DNA of 64,000 bases from JAGTVG01 sp965365275 (lineage in GTDB: Bacteria; Bacteroidota; Bacteroidia; Cytophagales; Cyclobacteriaceae), in contig CBDUBA010000003.1 of assembly GCA_965365275.1 (NCBI GenBank), positions 1 through 64,000 on the forward strand, written 5' to 3'. The notes beneath the pieces were generated by a model that searched no databases, was not told the DNA's origin, and saw only the letters and a program-made list of their open reading frames with translations. The position numbers and the translations under genes are program-made. Of the stretch, positions 16,421 to 24,175 are shown piece by piece (within the stretch, counting starts at the first letter, position 1; each line of letters starts with the position of its first letter).

Positions 16421-18463
16421 ATGAATCCAAAGATCATCAATAAGGCATCCAATACACTACGCGCTTTGTCTGCAGCTATGGTTGAAAAGGCGAAATCCGG
16501 TCATCCGGGAGGTGCCATGGGAGGCGCTGATTTTATCAATGTGCTTTACTCAGAATTTTTGAATTTTGATCCAAGTGATCTATCCTGGGTTAACAGGGAC
16601 CGTTTTTTTCTGGATCCCGGCCATATGTCGCCCATGCTGTATGGTATCCTTCATATGTTTGAAATATTCTCTAAAGATGATATCATGAATTTCAGGCAAT
16701 GGGGCAGCCCTACACCCGGTCATCCTGAGTTAAATGTGAACAAAGGGATAGAAAATACTTCCGGTCCACTCGGTCAGGGACATGTATTTGCCGTAGGGGC
16801 CGCTATTACTGAAAAGTTCTTACAGGCCAGGTTCGGGGAGTGGCTATCGCACAGGATCTATGCTTTTATCTCGGATGGGGGAATCCAGGAAGAAATATCA
16901 CAGGGCGCCGGGCGGATTGCCGGATTTCTGGGGCTTAACAATCTCATTGTATTTTATGACTCAAATGATATTCAGCTATCCTCTACAACGGATGTAGTAT
17001 CTAATGAAGATACAGCCAGAAAATATGAAAGCTGGGGTTGGAAGGTCATTATGATCAATGGAAATGACCAGGATCAGATACGAAATGCTTTGAATCAGGG
17101 GATCAATGAAAAAGAAAAACCTACGCTGATCATAGGGAAGACCATAATGGGAAAAGGGGCATTGACCGGAGATGATGAAAAATACGAAAAGCAGGTATCC
17201 ACACATGGTATGCCGTTGTCGAAAGCCGGAGCCTCCTTCGAAAAGACCATTAAGAACCTGGGTGGTAATACGGAGGATCCTTTCGAGGTACCTGAGATAA
17301 TTCAGGAACACTATAAAGAAATAATACGAAAAAAGATAGAGGATGCTGCTGAGCGCAAATCCGAAGAGAAAAAATGGAGAAGTAAAAATCCTGAGCTGGC
17401 TGAAAAATTTGATCGATTTTTCTCGCTTCAGACACCAGAGATCAACTATGACGAAATCGAAATGGGTGAAGGAATAGCTACCAGGGCGGCTTCAAAAGCG
17501 GTCCTGGCAAGGTATGCTGACAAGGTGGAAAATATGATCGTGGCATCTGCTGACCTTTCCAACAGTGATAATACAGATGGATTTCTGAAGAAGACAACAC
17601 CCTTTAAAAAAGGTGATTTTTCAGGATCTTTTCTTCAGGTCGGTGTTTCGGAACTTACGATGGGTGCTATCGCCAATGGAATGGCCTTGCATGGAGGAGT
17701 AATCCCCGTATGCGGCACTTTCTTCGTTTTTTCTGACTACATGAAACCTGCAGTTCGGCTGGCTGCTTTGATGAAACTGCCTGTAAAGTATGTGTGGACG
17801 CATGATGCATTCCGTGTTGGAGAGGATGGCCCAACCCATCAACCAGTAGAACAGGAAGCACAGGCCAGGTTGCTGGAGCAACTGAAGAACCATGCGGGAG
17901 AACCCAGCCTTCTGGTGTTACGTCCTGCTGATGCAAAAGAAACGGCCGTATGCTGGAAGATCGCACTGGAAAATGTAGAAACACCCACAGCTTTACTTTT
18001 ATCGAGGCAAGGTATTCCCGATATTCCATCCAGGGGTTCATCCCGGTATGAAGAGGCACTTGGCGCTTCAAAGGGAGCTTATATTGTTCAGGATACGAAC
18101 GGCACACCAGATGTAATACTTGTCGGCAATGGATCCGAAGTGGCCACTTTGATTGATGGAGCAGAAAAACTGAAAAGCAATGAATCATTGAAAGTAAGGG
18201 TGGTTTCAGCACCATCGGAAGGATTGTTCCGCCTACAGCCCGAAGCGTATCAGTCGAAGGTACTTCCTGGAAATATCCCAACCTTTGGCATGACTGCCGG
18301 CCTGCCGGTAACCCTTGAGGGATTGGTTGGCCCAAAAGGCAGGGTGTTCGGGCTTGACCATTTTGGTTATTCAGCGCCATATAAGGTTCTGGATGAGAAA
18401 TTTGGCTTCACAGGGGAAAATGTATACGAACAGGTTGTGGCTTATTTAAAGGAATATAAATAA
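16421..18463 (+). CDS. Transketolase
   Basis: A 680-residue full-length transketolase with all three domains. The N-terminal domain has SGHPGGAMGGAD and the TPP motif running from SDGGIQEEISQG to NNLIVFYDSND. The pyrimidine-binding domain has SADLSNSDNTDGF, VGVSELTMGAIANG and HDAFRVGEDGPTHQPVEQ. A regular C-terminal domain follows. It moves two-carbon units between ketose and aldose phosphates, for example from fructose 6-phosphate. It is 63 bp from the upstream gene, the widest gap so far in the operon, so an internal promoter is possible. Directly after its stop codon an 11-bp G-rich repeat array begins. Whether it is the cell's only transketolase or a pathway-dedicated copy cannot be told. 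Confidence 0.94.
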   Translation: MNPKIINKASNTLRALSAAMVEKAKSGHPGGAMGGADFINVLYSEFLNFDPSDLSWVNRDRFFLDPGHMSPMLYGILHMFEIFSKDDIMNFRQWGSPTPGHPELNVNKGIENTSGPLGQGHVFAVGAAITEKFLQARFGEWLSHRIYAFISDGGIQEEISQGAGRIAGFLGLNNLIVFYDSNDIQLSSTTDVVSNEDTARKYESWGWKVIMINGNDQDQIRNALNQGINEKEKPTLIIGKTIMGKGALTGDDEKYEKQVSTHGMPLSKAGASFEKTIKNLGGNTEDPFEVPEIIQEHYKEIIRKKIEDAAERKSEEKKWRSKNPELAEKFDRFFSLQTPEINYDEIEMGEGIATRAASKAVLARYADKVENMIVASADLSNSDNTDGFLKKTTPFKKGDFSGSFLQVGVSELTMGAIANGMALHGGVIPVCGTFFVFSDYMKPAVRLAALMKLPVKYVWTHDAFRVGEDGPTHQPVEQEAQARLLEQLKNHAGEPSLLVLRPADAKETAVCWKIALENVETPTALLLSRQGIPDIPSRGSSRYEEALGASKGAYIVQDTNGTPDVILVGNGSEVATLIDGAEKLKSNESLKVRVVSAPSEGLFRLQPEAYQSKVLPGNIPTFGMTAGLPVTLEGLVGPKGRVFGLDHFGYSAPYKVLDEKFGFTGENVYEQVVAYLKEYK

Positions 18464-18549
18464 AATCCGGGGAAAGTCCGGGGAAAATCCCGGGAAAGTC
18501 CGGGGAAAATCCGGGGAAAGTCCGGGGAAAGTCCGGGGAAAGTCCGGGA
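18462..18549. repeat. 11-bp G-tract tandem array after transketolase
   Basis: Eight units of AAARTCCGGGG run without interruption from the last bases of the transketolase stop codon, then decay into imperfect copies up to about 18605 (CCTGGGGG, CCTGGA, CCCGGGG). Nearly every unit has a run of three or four G on the coding strand, so the transcript could fold into G-quadruplexes. Unit length is near one helical turn. It fills most of the 195-bp gap before the FGGY kinase gene. Confidence 0.9.
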
Positions 18550-18658
18550 ATCCTGGGGGTATTCCTGGATAGTCCTAAAGAAAGTCCTGGATGAATCCCG
18601 GGGATAACCACGCGGAGTAGTGACATGATCCCCGTGAAAATCGGATAAATTCAACGTC

Positions 18659-20155
18659 TTGGAAAATTATCATATAGCAGTATTTGATATTGGCAAAACC
18701 AATAAAAAGCTTCTTATTTATGATCCGGATCTTAATATTTTAAAGATAGAAAAGGTCAAGATAGAGGAATTCTCAGAGGGGCATCTCAAACATGATAATA
18801 TCCGGGAAATTGAAAAATGGATCATTGCCAGCCTTAAAAATAATGCTCCTGAATTTAATATAAAAGCCATATCGATCTCTGCCCATGGGGCGACCTTTAC
18901 CTGTATTGACAATGAAGGCAATCTTGCCATCCCGGAACTTTCCTATACTACAGACCCTGGCGAAGCATTTCATGAAGCATTTTTCAATGAAATGGGATCC
19001 AGGGAATCATTACAGGATGAAACCTGCACCCCTGATTTCAATGTTCTCCTTAATGTAGCCAAAGGGATAAAATATGCACAGGATAACTTTGGCGATGAAT
19101 TCAAAAAGGTAAAACATATCCTGAATCTCCCTCAATACTTCAGCTATATACTAACCGGAATAGTATCGGCTGATCCCACGTATGTAGGCTGTCACACGTA
19201 TTTATGGAATTTCAGGGAAAACAATTGGTCCAGGGTAGTAGACAAACTTAATATCCGGTCAAGACTGCCGGAAAAGTTACTAAAGCCATGGGATACGGTC
19301 GGCAACATTACCCGACAGGTTATTGCAAAGACGGGACTCTCCTCCAACACACTGGTGACCACCGGCATCCATGACTCGAATGCCTCTTTCCTGCCACATA
19401 TTATTTCCTCAGACGGGCAGGATTTCATTTTAAATTCGACAGGCACCTGGTGTGTAATCATGCATGAAAGCGAAAAAGTCCATTTTAACAAAGACGAACT
19501 TGGCAAGGTGGTTTTTTATAACCTCAGCGCATTCAATACTCCAATAAAAACTGCAATTTTCATGGGAGGTCTTGAATTTGAAGCATACGATAGTCTGATC
19601 AATGGCTCCGCAAGCGACCATTGTACATTTAATCCTTCATTATATCAGGAGATCATTTCCCGGAAAGATTGCTTTATCCTGCCCGGGATAACCAGGGGAA
19701 CAGGCCAGTTCCCGAATTCCAGCCCGAGAGTGGTTGAACACGGTATAACATACCACTATGAAGATATTAAAAGCGGTAAGATGATTCCGGAATGTTTACA
19801 GGATCCTCAAGCTGCTTTTGCAGTATTGAACCTATCTCTATCCATACAGACAAAAGTTTCCCTCGATCGGGTAGATATGCGAAATGGATTGCCCATATAT
19901 ACTGAGGGTGGATTTTCAAATAATGAAGCGTATAACATTTTGGTTGGAGGATTCTATCCGAATTCAGATGTTTTCCGTACAAATCTTAAGGAAGCTACTT
20001 CCTTTGGTGCCGCATTGATGGGAAAAGCTGCCGTGGAGCAGAAACATCCTAAAGTTTTCAGGAATTTACTTGAGATTGATAAAATCCCGGTAAAAAAACA
20101 TAGATTTGAAGGCTTGGAGGAATATACCACTGAATTCCTGCGGTTAATTGAATAA
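18659..20155 (+). CDS. FGGY-family carbohydrate kinase
   Basis: A 498-residue sugar kinase of the FGGY family. The N-terminal phosphate-1 motif is FDIGKTNKKLLIYD; ISAHGATF and TTGIHDSNAS hold the substrate and catalytic Asp region; NSTGTW is the phosphate-2 motif; TEGGFSNNEAYNILV and ATSFGAALMG are adenosine-site blocks. The wording is nearest to fuculokinase/rhamnulokinase-like members, but the substrate is not fixed by these motifs. It starts with TTG at 18659, since no ATG precedes the conserved N-terminus. As the last gene of the operon it probably supplies the phosphorylated ketose or polyol used by the dehydrogenases upstream, which suits an organism lacking a PTS for these sugars. Confidence 0.88.
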   Translation: MENYHIAVFDIGKTNKKLLIYDPDLNILKIEKVKIEEFSEGHLKHDNIREIEKWIIASLKNNAPEFNIKAISISAHGATFTCIDNEGNLAIPELSYTTDPGEAFHEAFFNEMGSRESLQDETCTPDFNVLLNVAKGIKYAQDNFGDEFKKVKHILNLPQYFSYILTGIVSADPTYVGCHTYLWNFRENNWSRVVDKLNIRSRLPEKLLKPWDTVGNITRQVIAKTGLSSNTLVTTGIHDSNASFLPHIISSDGQDFILNSTGTWCVIMHESEKVHFNKDELGKVVFYNLSAFNTPIKTAIFMGGLEFEAYDSLINGSASDHCTFNPSLYQEIISRKDCFILPGITRGTGQFPNSSPRVVEHGITYHYEDIKSGKMIPECLQDPQAAFAVLNLSLSIQTKVSLDRVDMRNGLPIYTEGGFSNNEAYNILVGGFYPNSDVFRTNLKEATSFGAALMGKAAVEQKHPKVFRNLLEIDKIPVKKHRFEGLEEYTTEFLRLIE

Positions 20156-20175
20156 TATTACAGGTATTATTCAAT
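20147..20175 (+). terminator. A+T-rich hairpin at the end of the kinase gene
   Basis: ATTGAATAATA (20147-20157) and its exact reverse complement (20165-20175) are separated by 7 nt. The kinase stop codon lies inside the left arm. There is no strong T run, so it may stabilise the 3' end of the operon mRNA rather than act as an intrinsic terminator. Confidence 0.4.
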
Positions 20176-20270
20176 AATATAATTCCCTAACAAAAATCCT
20201 GAATTATTAGTTGACATTAAGACAATTAATCATTTTACAATAAAATCATTAAATCAAAAATCAAACGACA

Positions 20271-20960
20271 ATGAAAAATCTTAAAATTCTACCGGCTATT
20301 TTTCTTTTATCTGTTTTCATCTATAGTGGTTGTAATAACAGATCTGCCGAAATGCAAGTGACCATCGATGAATTAAGTGCAGAAAATGCTGACCTGCAAC
20401 AACTTGTAAATGACCTGCAGACTCACCTGGACGAATCTACTGATAAATACGATCAACTGGTCGGTCAGTACGAGACTTTGGAAAATTCAACAAAACCCAT
20501 TACCAAAAAACCAACTGCAGAGGAGCAGGAATTAATAGGATTGGTACAATCGTTGAATAATGCTTTCAATAATATCCTGGTCACTAAGGATGTTAATACT
20601 GTTCTGAGTTTATTCAATGAAGATTTCACCTCCAATGTGGTTATGGTGAGCCTCTATGATGTGGTCAATGTTCGCCGCGGGGATGCTGTGACCTATCCGG
20701 AACAACTGGAACACATTGTTATCAATAATGACAAACTTAAATACATAGAACTATCTTTAGCGGACATATATCATATGGAAGTACGAAATAATGATCTGGG
20801 AATCATATATTTCGAGGATCACCTGACCATCCTTACCGATGAAAGTAAAAAAGTTACTTCCAAGGTGTTGATTCAGATAGTAGCCAAAAAATATGAAGGG
20901 GAATGGAAGATTGGGAATTATACCTCAGTGAATATGGCCCAATACCAGGAAAATGTTTAG
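20271..20960 (+). CDS. Lipoprotein with coiled coil and NTF2-like domain
   Basis: A 229-residue predicted lipoprotein: signal peptide ending in YSGC (Cys21). Residues 26-70 are a heptad-rich coiled coil (TIDELSAENADLQQLVNDL). Residues about 85-225 look like an NTF2/SnoaL-type fold, with an initial helix (LIGLVQSLNNAFNNI), LSLFNEDFTSN, and a final pair of strands ending in EWKIGNYTSV. It is monocistronic: 115 bp from the kinase operon and followed at once by a terminator. No characterised homologue is recognised. Its role is unknown; the fold assignment is by eye. Confidence 0.7.
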   Translation: MKNLKILPAIFLLSVFIYSGCNNRSAEMQVTIDELSAENADLQQLVNDLQTHLDESTDKYDQLVGQYETLENSTKPITKKPTAEEQELIGLVQSLNNAFNNILVTKDVNTVLSLFNEDFTSNVVMVSLYDVVNVRRGDAVTYPEQLEHIVINNDKLKYIELSLADIYHMEVRNNDLGIIYFEDHLTILTDESKKVTSKVLIQIVAKKYEGEWKIGNYTSVNMAQYQENV

Positions 20961-20964
20961 AACT

Positions 20965-20989
20965 AAGGCGTCCTAAGGGCGCCTTTTTA
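20965..20989 (+). terminator. Rho-independent terminator
   Basis: AAGGCG...CGCCTT forms a 9-bp stem (including one G-U pair, TCC/GGG inside) with a TAA loop, followed by TTT(T). It lies 4 bp after the stop of the lipoprotein gene. Confidence 0.8.
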
Positions 20990-21029
20990 TTATATGCCTG
21001 GTTGCAATCTATGTTTATTTTAATTTAGA

Positions 21030-21266
21030 TCAGTGGTTGCAGGCTTCACCGTAGGGATAGATCCTGTCACCCTGCAGTTGAATTTTCCCCCGCTGCAACA
21101 TAAAATCTATCATTTCATGGATCTCGAATTCATTTTCTGAACAGCTGGTAAAACTGATATCTTCTCCGAAGTTATTGATAACTTCCTGCTTCAATTCATC
21201 AATTGTGAAAATCTTGTCACTGTTATAGATAATATTTAATACCTCGTGAATGTGTAATAAGCCCAT
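21030..21266 (-). CDS. YecH-family small metal-binding-type protein (DUF2492)
   Basis: A 78-residue protein that matches the YecH/DUF2492 family over its length: start HIHEVLNIIY, central TSCS followed by a helix, and an end with a Cys-x-His pair (EACNH). The conserved His and Cys residues suggest a metal site; the family has no established function. It is monocistronic, 72 bp from the start of the upstream aminotransferase gene's stop, and convergent with the lipoprotein gene. A divergent TTG-rich leader with no clear promoter was seen. Confidence 0.8.
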   Translation of the reverse strand: MGLLHIHEVLNIIYNSDKIFTIDELKQEVINNFGEDISFTSCSENEFEIHEMIDFMLQRGKIQLQGDRIYPYGEACNH

Positions 21267-21338
21267 TTGTATACGTTTTGTTACAAATATGCCAGGATAT
21301 TTTTTTATTATTTATGATCTTGATCATGTGCTTGAGAA

Positions 21339-22520
21339 TTAACCAAGCACTTCGCTGATTGATTTGGCAAGACGCTGGATCCCGGTTTCGATCATTTTTT
21401 CGTCCACGGAGGAAAAATTCAATCTTAAATTGTTGGTCACTTTAATATCATAGGTGTAAAAGGGATTCCCCGGAACAAATGCGACCTTGTTTTTTATGGC
21501 TACCTCAAAAAGCTCAATCGAAGAGATGCCTTCAGGCAAGGTAATCCATAAAAACATACCGCCCTCAGGTTCCGTATGCTCCACACCTTCAGGGAAATTT
21601 TTCCTGATGGCATTGATCATGGCATTACGCTGAGCGCCATATCTCTCACAAATGAACTGTATATGTGCATTAAAATCATAATCGGCGATATACTGCGCAA
21701 TAATACGCTGGCTTAAATAGTTGGTATGCAGGTCAGATGCCTGTTTCGCGATGATCAGTTTATCCAGAATTTTCTCAGGGGCCACAATCCAGCCAATCCT
21801 GAAAGAGGGAACCACGGTTTTCGAAAAGGATCCAAGCAATATTGTCCTATCAGGAATGATGGTCTTGAAACTGGGCTGATCCTCTCCAAAGAACCTCAGG
21901 TCACCGTAGGGATCATCTTCGATCAGATATAATTGCTCATCCTTAATAAGATCAGCAATGGCCTTTCTTCGTTGAAAAGAATAGGATATTCCCGTCGGAT
22001 TCTGAAAATTCGGCACAGTATACATAAGTTTGCACCTGTTTGATTTTAGCTGTTGTGCCAATTCATCAACCATCATACCTTCGTCATCCATTTTTACCGG
22101 GCAGAAGTTTGCCCGATGGACAGAGAATGCCTGTATGGCTCCCAGGTAGCCTGGTTCTTCAATTATCACATTATCCTTTTCGTTCAGAAAAGTTTTCCCA
22201 AGAACATCCAGTCCCTGTTGTGATCCTGTGGTGATCAGTATATTTTCTTCAGATACGTCTATCCCTTTATTTCTGTACCTCTCCGCTATGATCCGCCTGA
22301 GTTCGAGAAAGCCTTCCGAATTGGTATACTGAAGGACTTCACGACCTGCCTCATCATACACTTTTATGGTGGAATTCTTCAGCTCCTCAACTGGAAAAAG
22401 ATCCCTGTTCGGAAGACCTCCTGCAAAAGAAATGATCTCTTTATCTAGTGTCACCTTCAGGATCTCCCTGATAAAGGACCTGGGAACATCAGAAATACGG
22501 TCAGAAAATATATTTTCCAT
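21339..22520 (-). CDS. PLP-dependent aminotransferase, class I/II (LysN/2-aminoadipate-like)
   Basis: A 393-residue fold-type I aminotransferase without a GntR domain. Key blocks are ISFAGGLPNRDLFP, YTNSEGFLELR, TTGSQQGLD (phosphate contacts), VPNFQNPTG (substrate Asn), EDDPYGDLRF (Asp/Tyr for the PLP ring) and GSFSKTVVPSFRIGW with the Schiff-base Lys. RLNFS near the end supplies the Arg for the substrate carboxylate. This matches the MocR/LysN-type group that acts on 2-aminoadipate, aromatic or branched amino acids. The substrate is not determined. The gene stands alone, with no obvious pathway partner next to it. Confidence 0.9.
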   Translation of the reverse strand: MENIFSDRISDVPRSFIREILKVTLDKEIISFAGGLPNRDLFPVEELKNSTIKVYDEAGREVLQYTNSEGFLELRRIIAERYRNKGIDVSEENILITTGSQQGLDVLGKTFLNEKDNVIIEEPGYLGAIQAFSVHRANFCPVKMDDEGMMVDELAQQLKSNRCKLMYTVPNFQNPTGISYSFQRRKAIADLIKDEQLYLIEDDPYGDLRFFGEDQPSFKTIIPDRTILLGSFSKTVVPSFRIGWIVAPEKILDKLIIAKQASDLHTNYLSQRIIAQYIADYDFNAHIQFICERYGAQRNAMINAIRKNFPEGVEHTEPEGGMFLWITLPEGISSIELFEVAIKNKVAFVPGNPFYTYDIKVTNNLRLNFSSVDEKMIETGIQRLAKSISEVLG

Positions 22521-22703
22521 TCATTAAATATTAAGCCAGCTTATTCTATGAACAATCAATTTTAAATTACATATTCATTTTAAAACACCGGAGTTTATCA
22601 AGTTCTTTTTCCTAAGGCGTGGATACACATGATTTTTTCAATCCTGATTCAGCTCAAAGTTTTGGTATCTTGTGTAAGATTTGAACCTCCAGAATTCATT
22701 CTA

Positions 22704-22841
22704 TTACCCAATCAACTGCGTCAACTTCATCTCCTGCATTACTTTTTTACGTGCTGTAACCTCCTGAGTAATATCTATCGCAAGGATACCTGAATCAAAA
22801 TTAAGACAATTAAAATATATTTCAATCCTCCCTGTTGAATT
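22704..22841 (-). pseudogene. Relic of a PAS-domain sensor gene
   Basis: In the 340-bp gap downstream of the DUF4287 gene, a minus-strand frame of about 45 codons between two stops reads TGRIEIYFNCLNFDSG, then ILAIDITQEVTARKK. This is the end of a PAS domain (…GxIxIYFNC.. ..GIxxDITExKxAE). It has no start codon and no remaining sensor or output domain, so it looks like a decayed fragment. The rest of the gap shows nothing recognisable. Confidence 0.5.
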
Positions 22842-22860
22842 TTATATTAATAATATCAGT

Positions 22861-23406
22861 TTAGCCGGCGTTGTCGTAAGCCTGCCGGAGCCAGGATATC
22901 AACTCATTATCTATATCACTGATTTCAGCCGTTCTTACACGGTGAGAGCACATGGCATTGAAACTTCCTGATGCCTCCAGCCTATCTGTAGTATCTACCC
23001 CTTTCAGATTTATTCCAACATCTAATCGCGTCTTTGTGCTCGGCTGGACCAGGGCAAATTGTTTTTTCCGACGCAGACTTACATAGGCCCTTTTTGGTGC
23101 TACTTCAACATCGCTGCCAAACTTCTTAACTTCACTGATCAGTTTAAGATAGATAGGGTGCAAGGCTTCCTTACCTTTGTATTGATCATCTACAAGGCTG
23201 TCAGTACTATCAGCAGAAGCAGAATCTGTTCCTCTTGCCTTTAAAGATACCAGATTGGCAAATCCATGAGTAAATCCATGTTCAGTTTTCAGAAATTTAA
23301 TGATTTCCCCATGCTTCTCTATACCGGTCTTCTTTACGACTTCTATCCATTCCTCAAGAGATTTTCCATATTTCTCTTTCAGGTTTTTAATCATTGTGTC
23401 TTCCAT
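22861..23406 (-). CDS. DUF4287/DUF5655 domain protein
   Basis: A 181-residue cytoplasmic protein. Residues 1-60 (KYGKSLEEWIEVVKK, HGEIIKFLKTEHGFTHGFANL) match the DUF4287 helical domain. Residues about 85-180 (ALHPIYLKLISEVKKFG, VEVAPKRAYVSLRRKKQFALV, TKTRLDVGINLKG, end SWLRQAYDNAG) match DUF5655. The two occur fused in many bacteria; no function is established, although the C-terminal part is sometimes found in nuclease-like or DNA-associated contexts. It lies alone, 142 bp from the VOC gene's stop and just after the PAS relic on its downstream side. Confidence 0.82.
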   Translation of the reverse strand: MEDTMIKNLKEKYGKSLEEWIEVVKKTGIEKHGEIIKFLKTEHGFTHGFANLVSLKARGTDSASADSTDSLVDDQYKGKEALHPIYLKLISEVKKFGSDVEVAPKRAYVSLRRKKQFALVQPSTKTRLDVGINLKGVDTTDRLEASGSFNAMCSHRVRTAEISDIDNELISWLRQAYDNAG

Positions 23407-23548
23407 AATTATAATTTTTTGATTTTAATAATCAATTTCAAGCCTGTAAGATCATGGCAAAGCTTGAAAATTAGGCAAACCCCTGCTTTCTTCAAAAGAT
23501 TTGGGAAAAATAATTGAATGGAACAGTTCAGGAATATGATTAGAGAAG

Positions 23549-24142
23549 TTATTCTGCCGGTCCGATCAGTTCAACAAAGTTACCGTCAGGATCCTGAACA
23601 AGTACAAACTGTCTCCCATCTTCAAGGAACGTAGGCGTCTCTTCCAGAAGCTCGACATTATGTTCGTTTATCCTTTCAAGAAATGGTTTCATGGATTTCA
23701 CAAATATGGTAACATACTGAATGCCAATATCATCCAGAATATATTTCTGAGGCGGATGGGCAGCTTCTTTCCCAAAGCTCATCAATTTCCATTCAGCTGC
23801 TTCCGGCATATCTTTTAATTTCAATACGGTAACGTCAAAAGGCACTCCCCCGGTCAATCCGGATTTCTCGGCGAAAGCTTCATCGACGGAAAATCCCCCT
23901 GTTTTTGTCATACCAATAACTTCCGTATAAAAATCGATTGAGTTCTGAAGGTCAGAACAGATAACACCTATCTGAATTGATCCCATAGGGAACTCACTCG
24001 CATCCTCAACTATGCCCGGTTCCTCGACTGGGGCTGTTTCCCCGGTATCGACTGATTTCTGAGATTCTGAACAGTTTGATAGGAATACAAGCGGTATCAG
24101 GCTGATAACAATAACAGACCATTTATTCAATTTGATATTCAT
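23549..24142 (-). CDS. VOC-superfamily (glyoxalase-like) lipoprotein
   Basis: A 197-residue protein with an N-terminal signal and lipobox (LSNC, Cys24), followed by a Pro/Glu-rich linker and one VOC domain from about residue 50: IQIGVICSDLQNSIDFYTEVIG at the start, then a second module (IQYVTIFVKSM..FVLVQDPDGNFVELIGP). VOC domains bind a divalent metal with His/Glu residues; the final Glu is kept (NFVELIG). Export of a VOC protein is less usual than the cytosolic form. It sits 33 bp downstream of the mutarotase-like gene on the same strand and may share its transcript. Substrate unknown. Confidence 0.82.
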   Translation of the reverse strand: MNIKLNKWSVIVISLIPLVFLSNCSESQKSVDTGETAPVEEPGIVEDASEFPMGSIQIGVICSDLQNSIDFYTEVIGMTKTGGFSVDEAFAEKSGLTGGVPFDVTVLKLKDMPEAAEWKLMSFGKEAAHPPQKYILDDIGIQYVTIFVKSMKPFLERINEHNVELLEETPTFLEDGRQFVLVQDPDGNFVELIGPAE

Positions 24143-24175
24143 GCTTAAAAAATTTATGTTTTAGTAAAAAAAATT

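Noticed and set aside
17667..18380. 237-codon minus-strand ORF inside transketolase
   Set aside because: It lies entirely opposite conserved transketolase motifs and shows no recognisable protein features.
18408..18654. Minus-strand ORFs rich in Pro-Asp-Phe repeats
   Set aside because: They are read through the 11-bp G-tract array on the opposite strand; because 11 is not divisible by 3 all frames look repetitive. No start region or family supports a gene.
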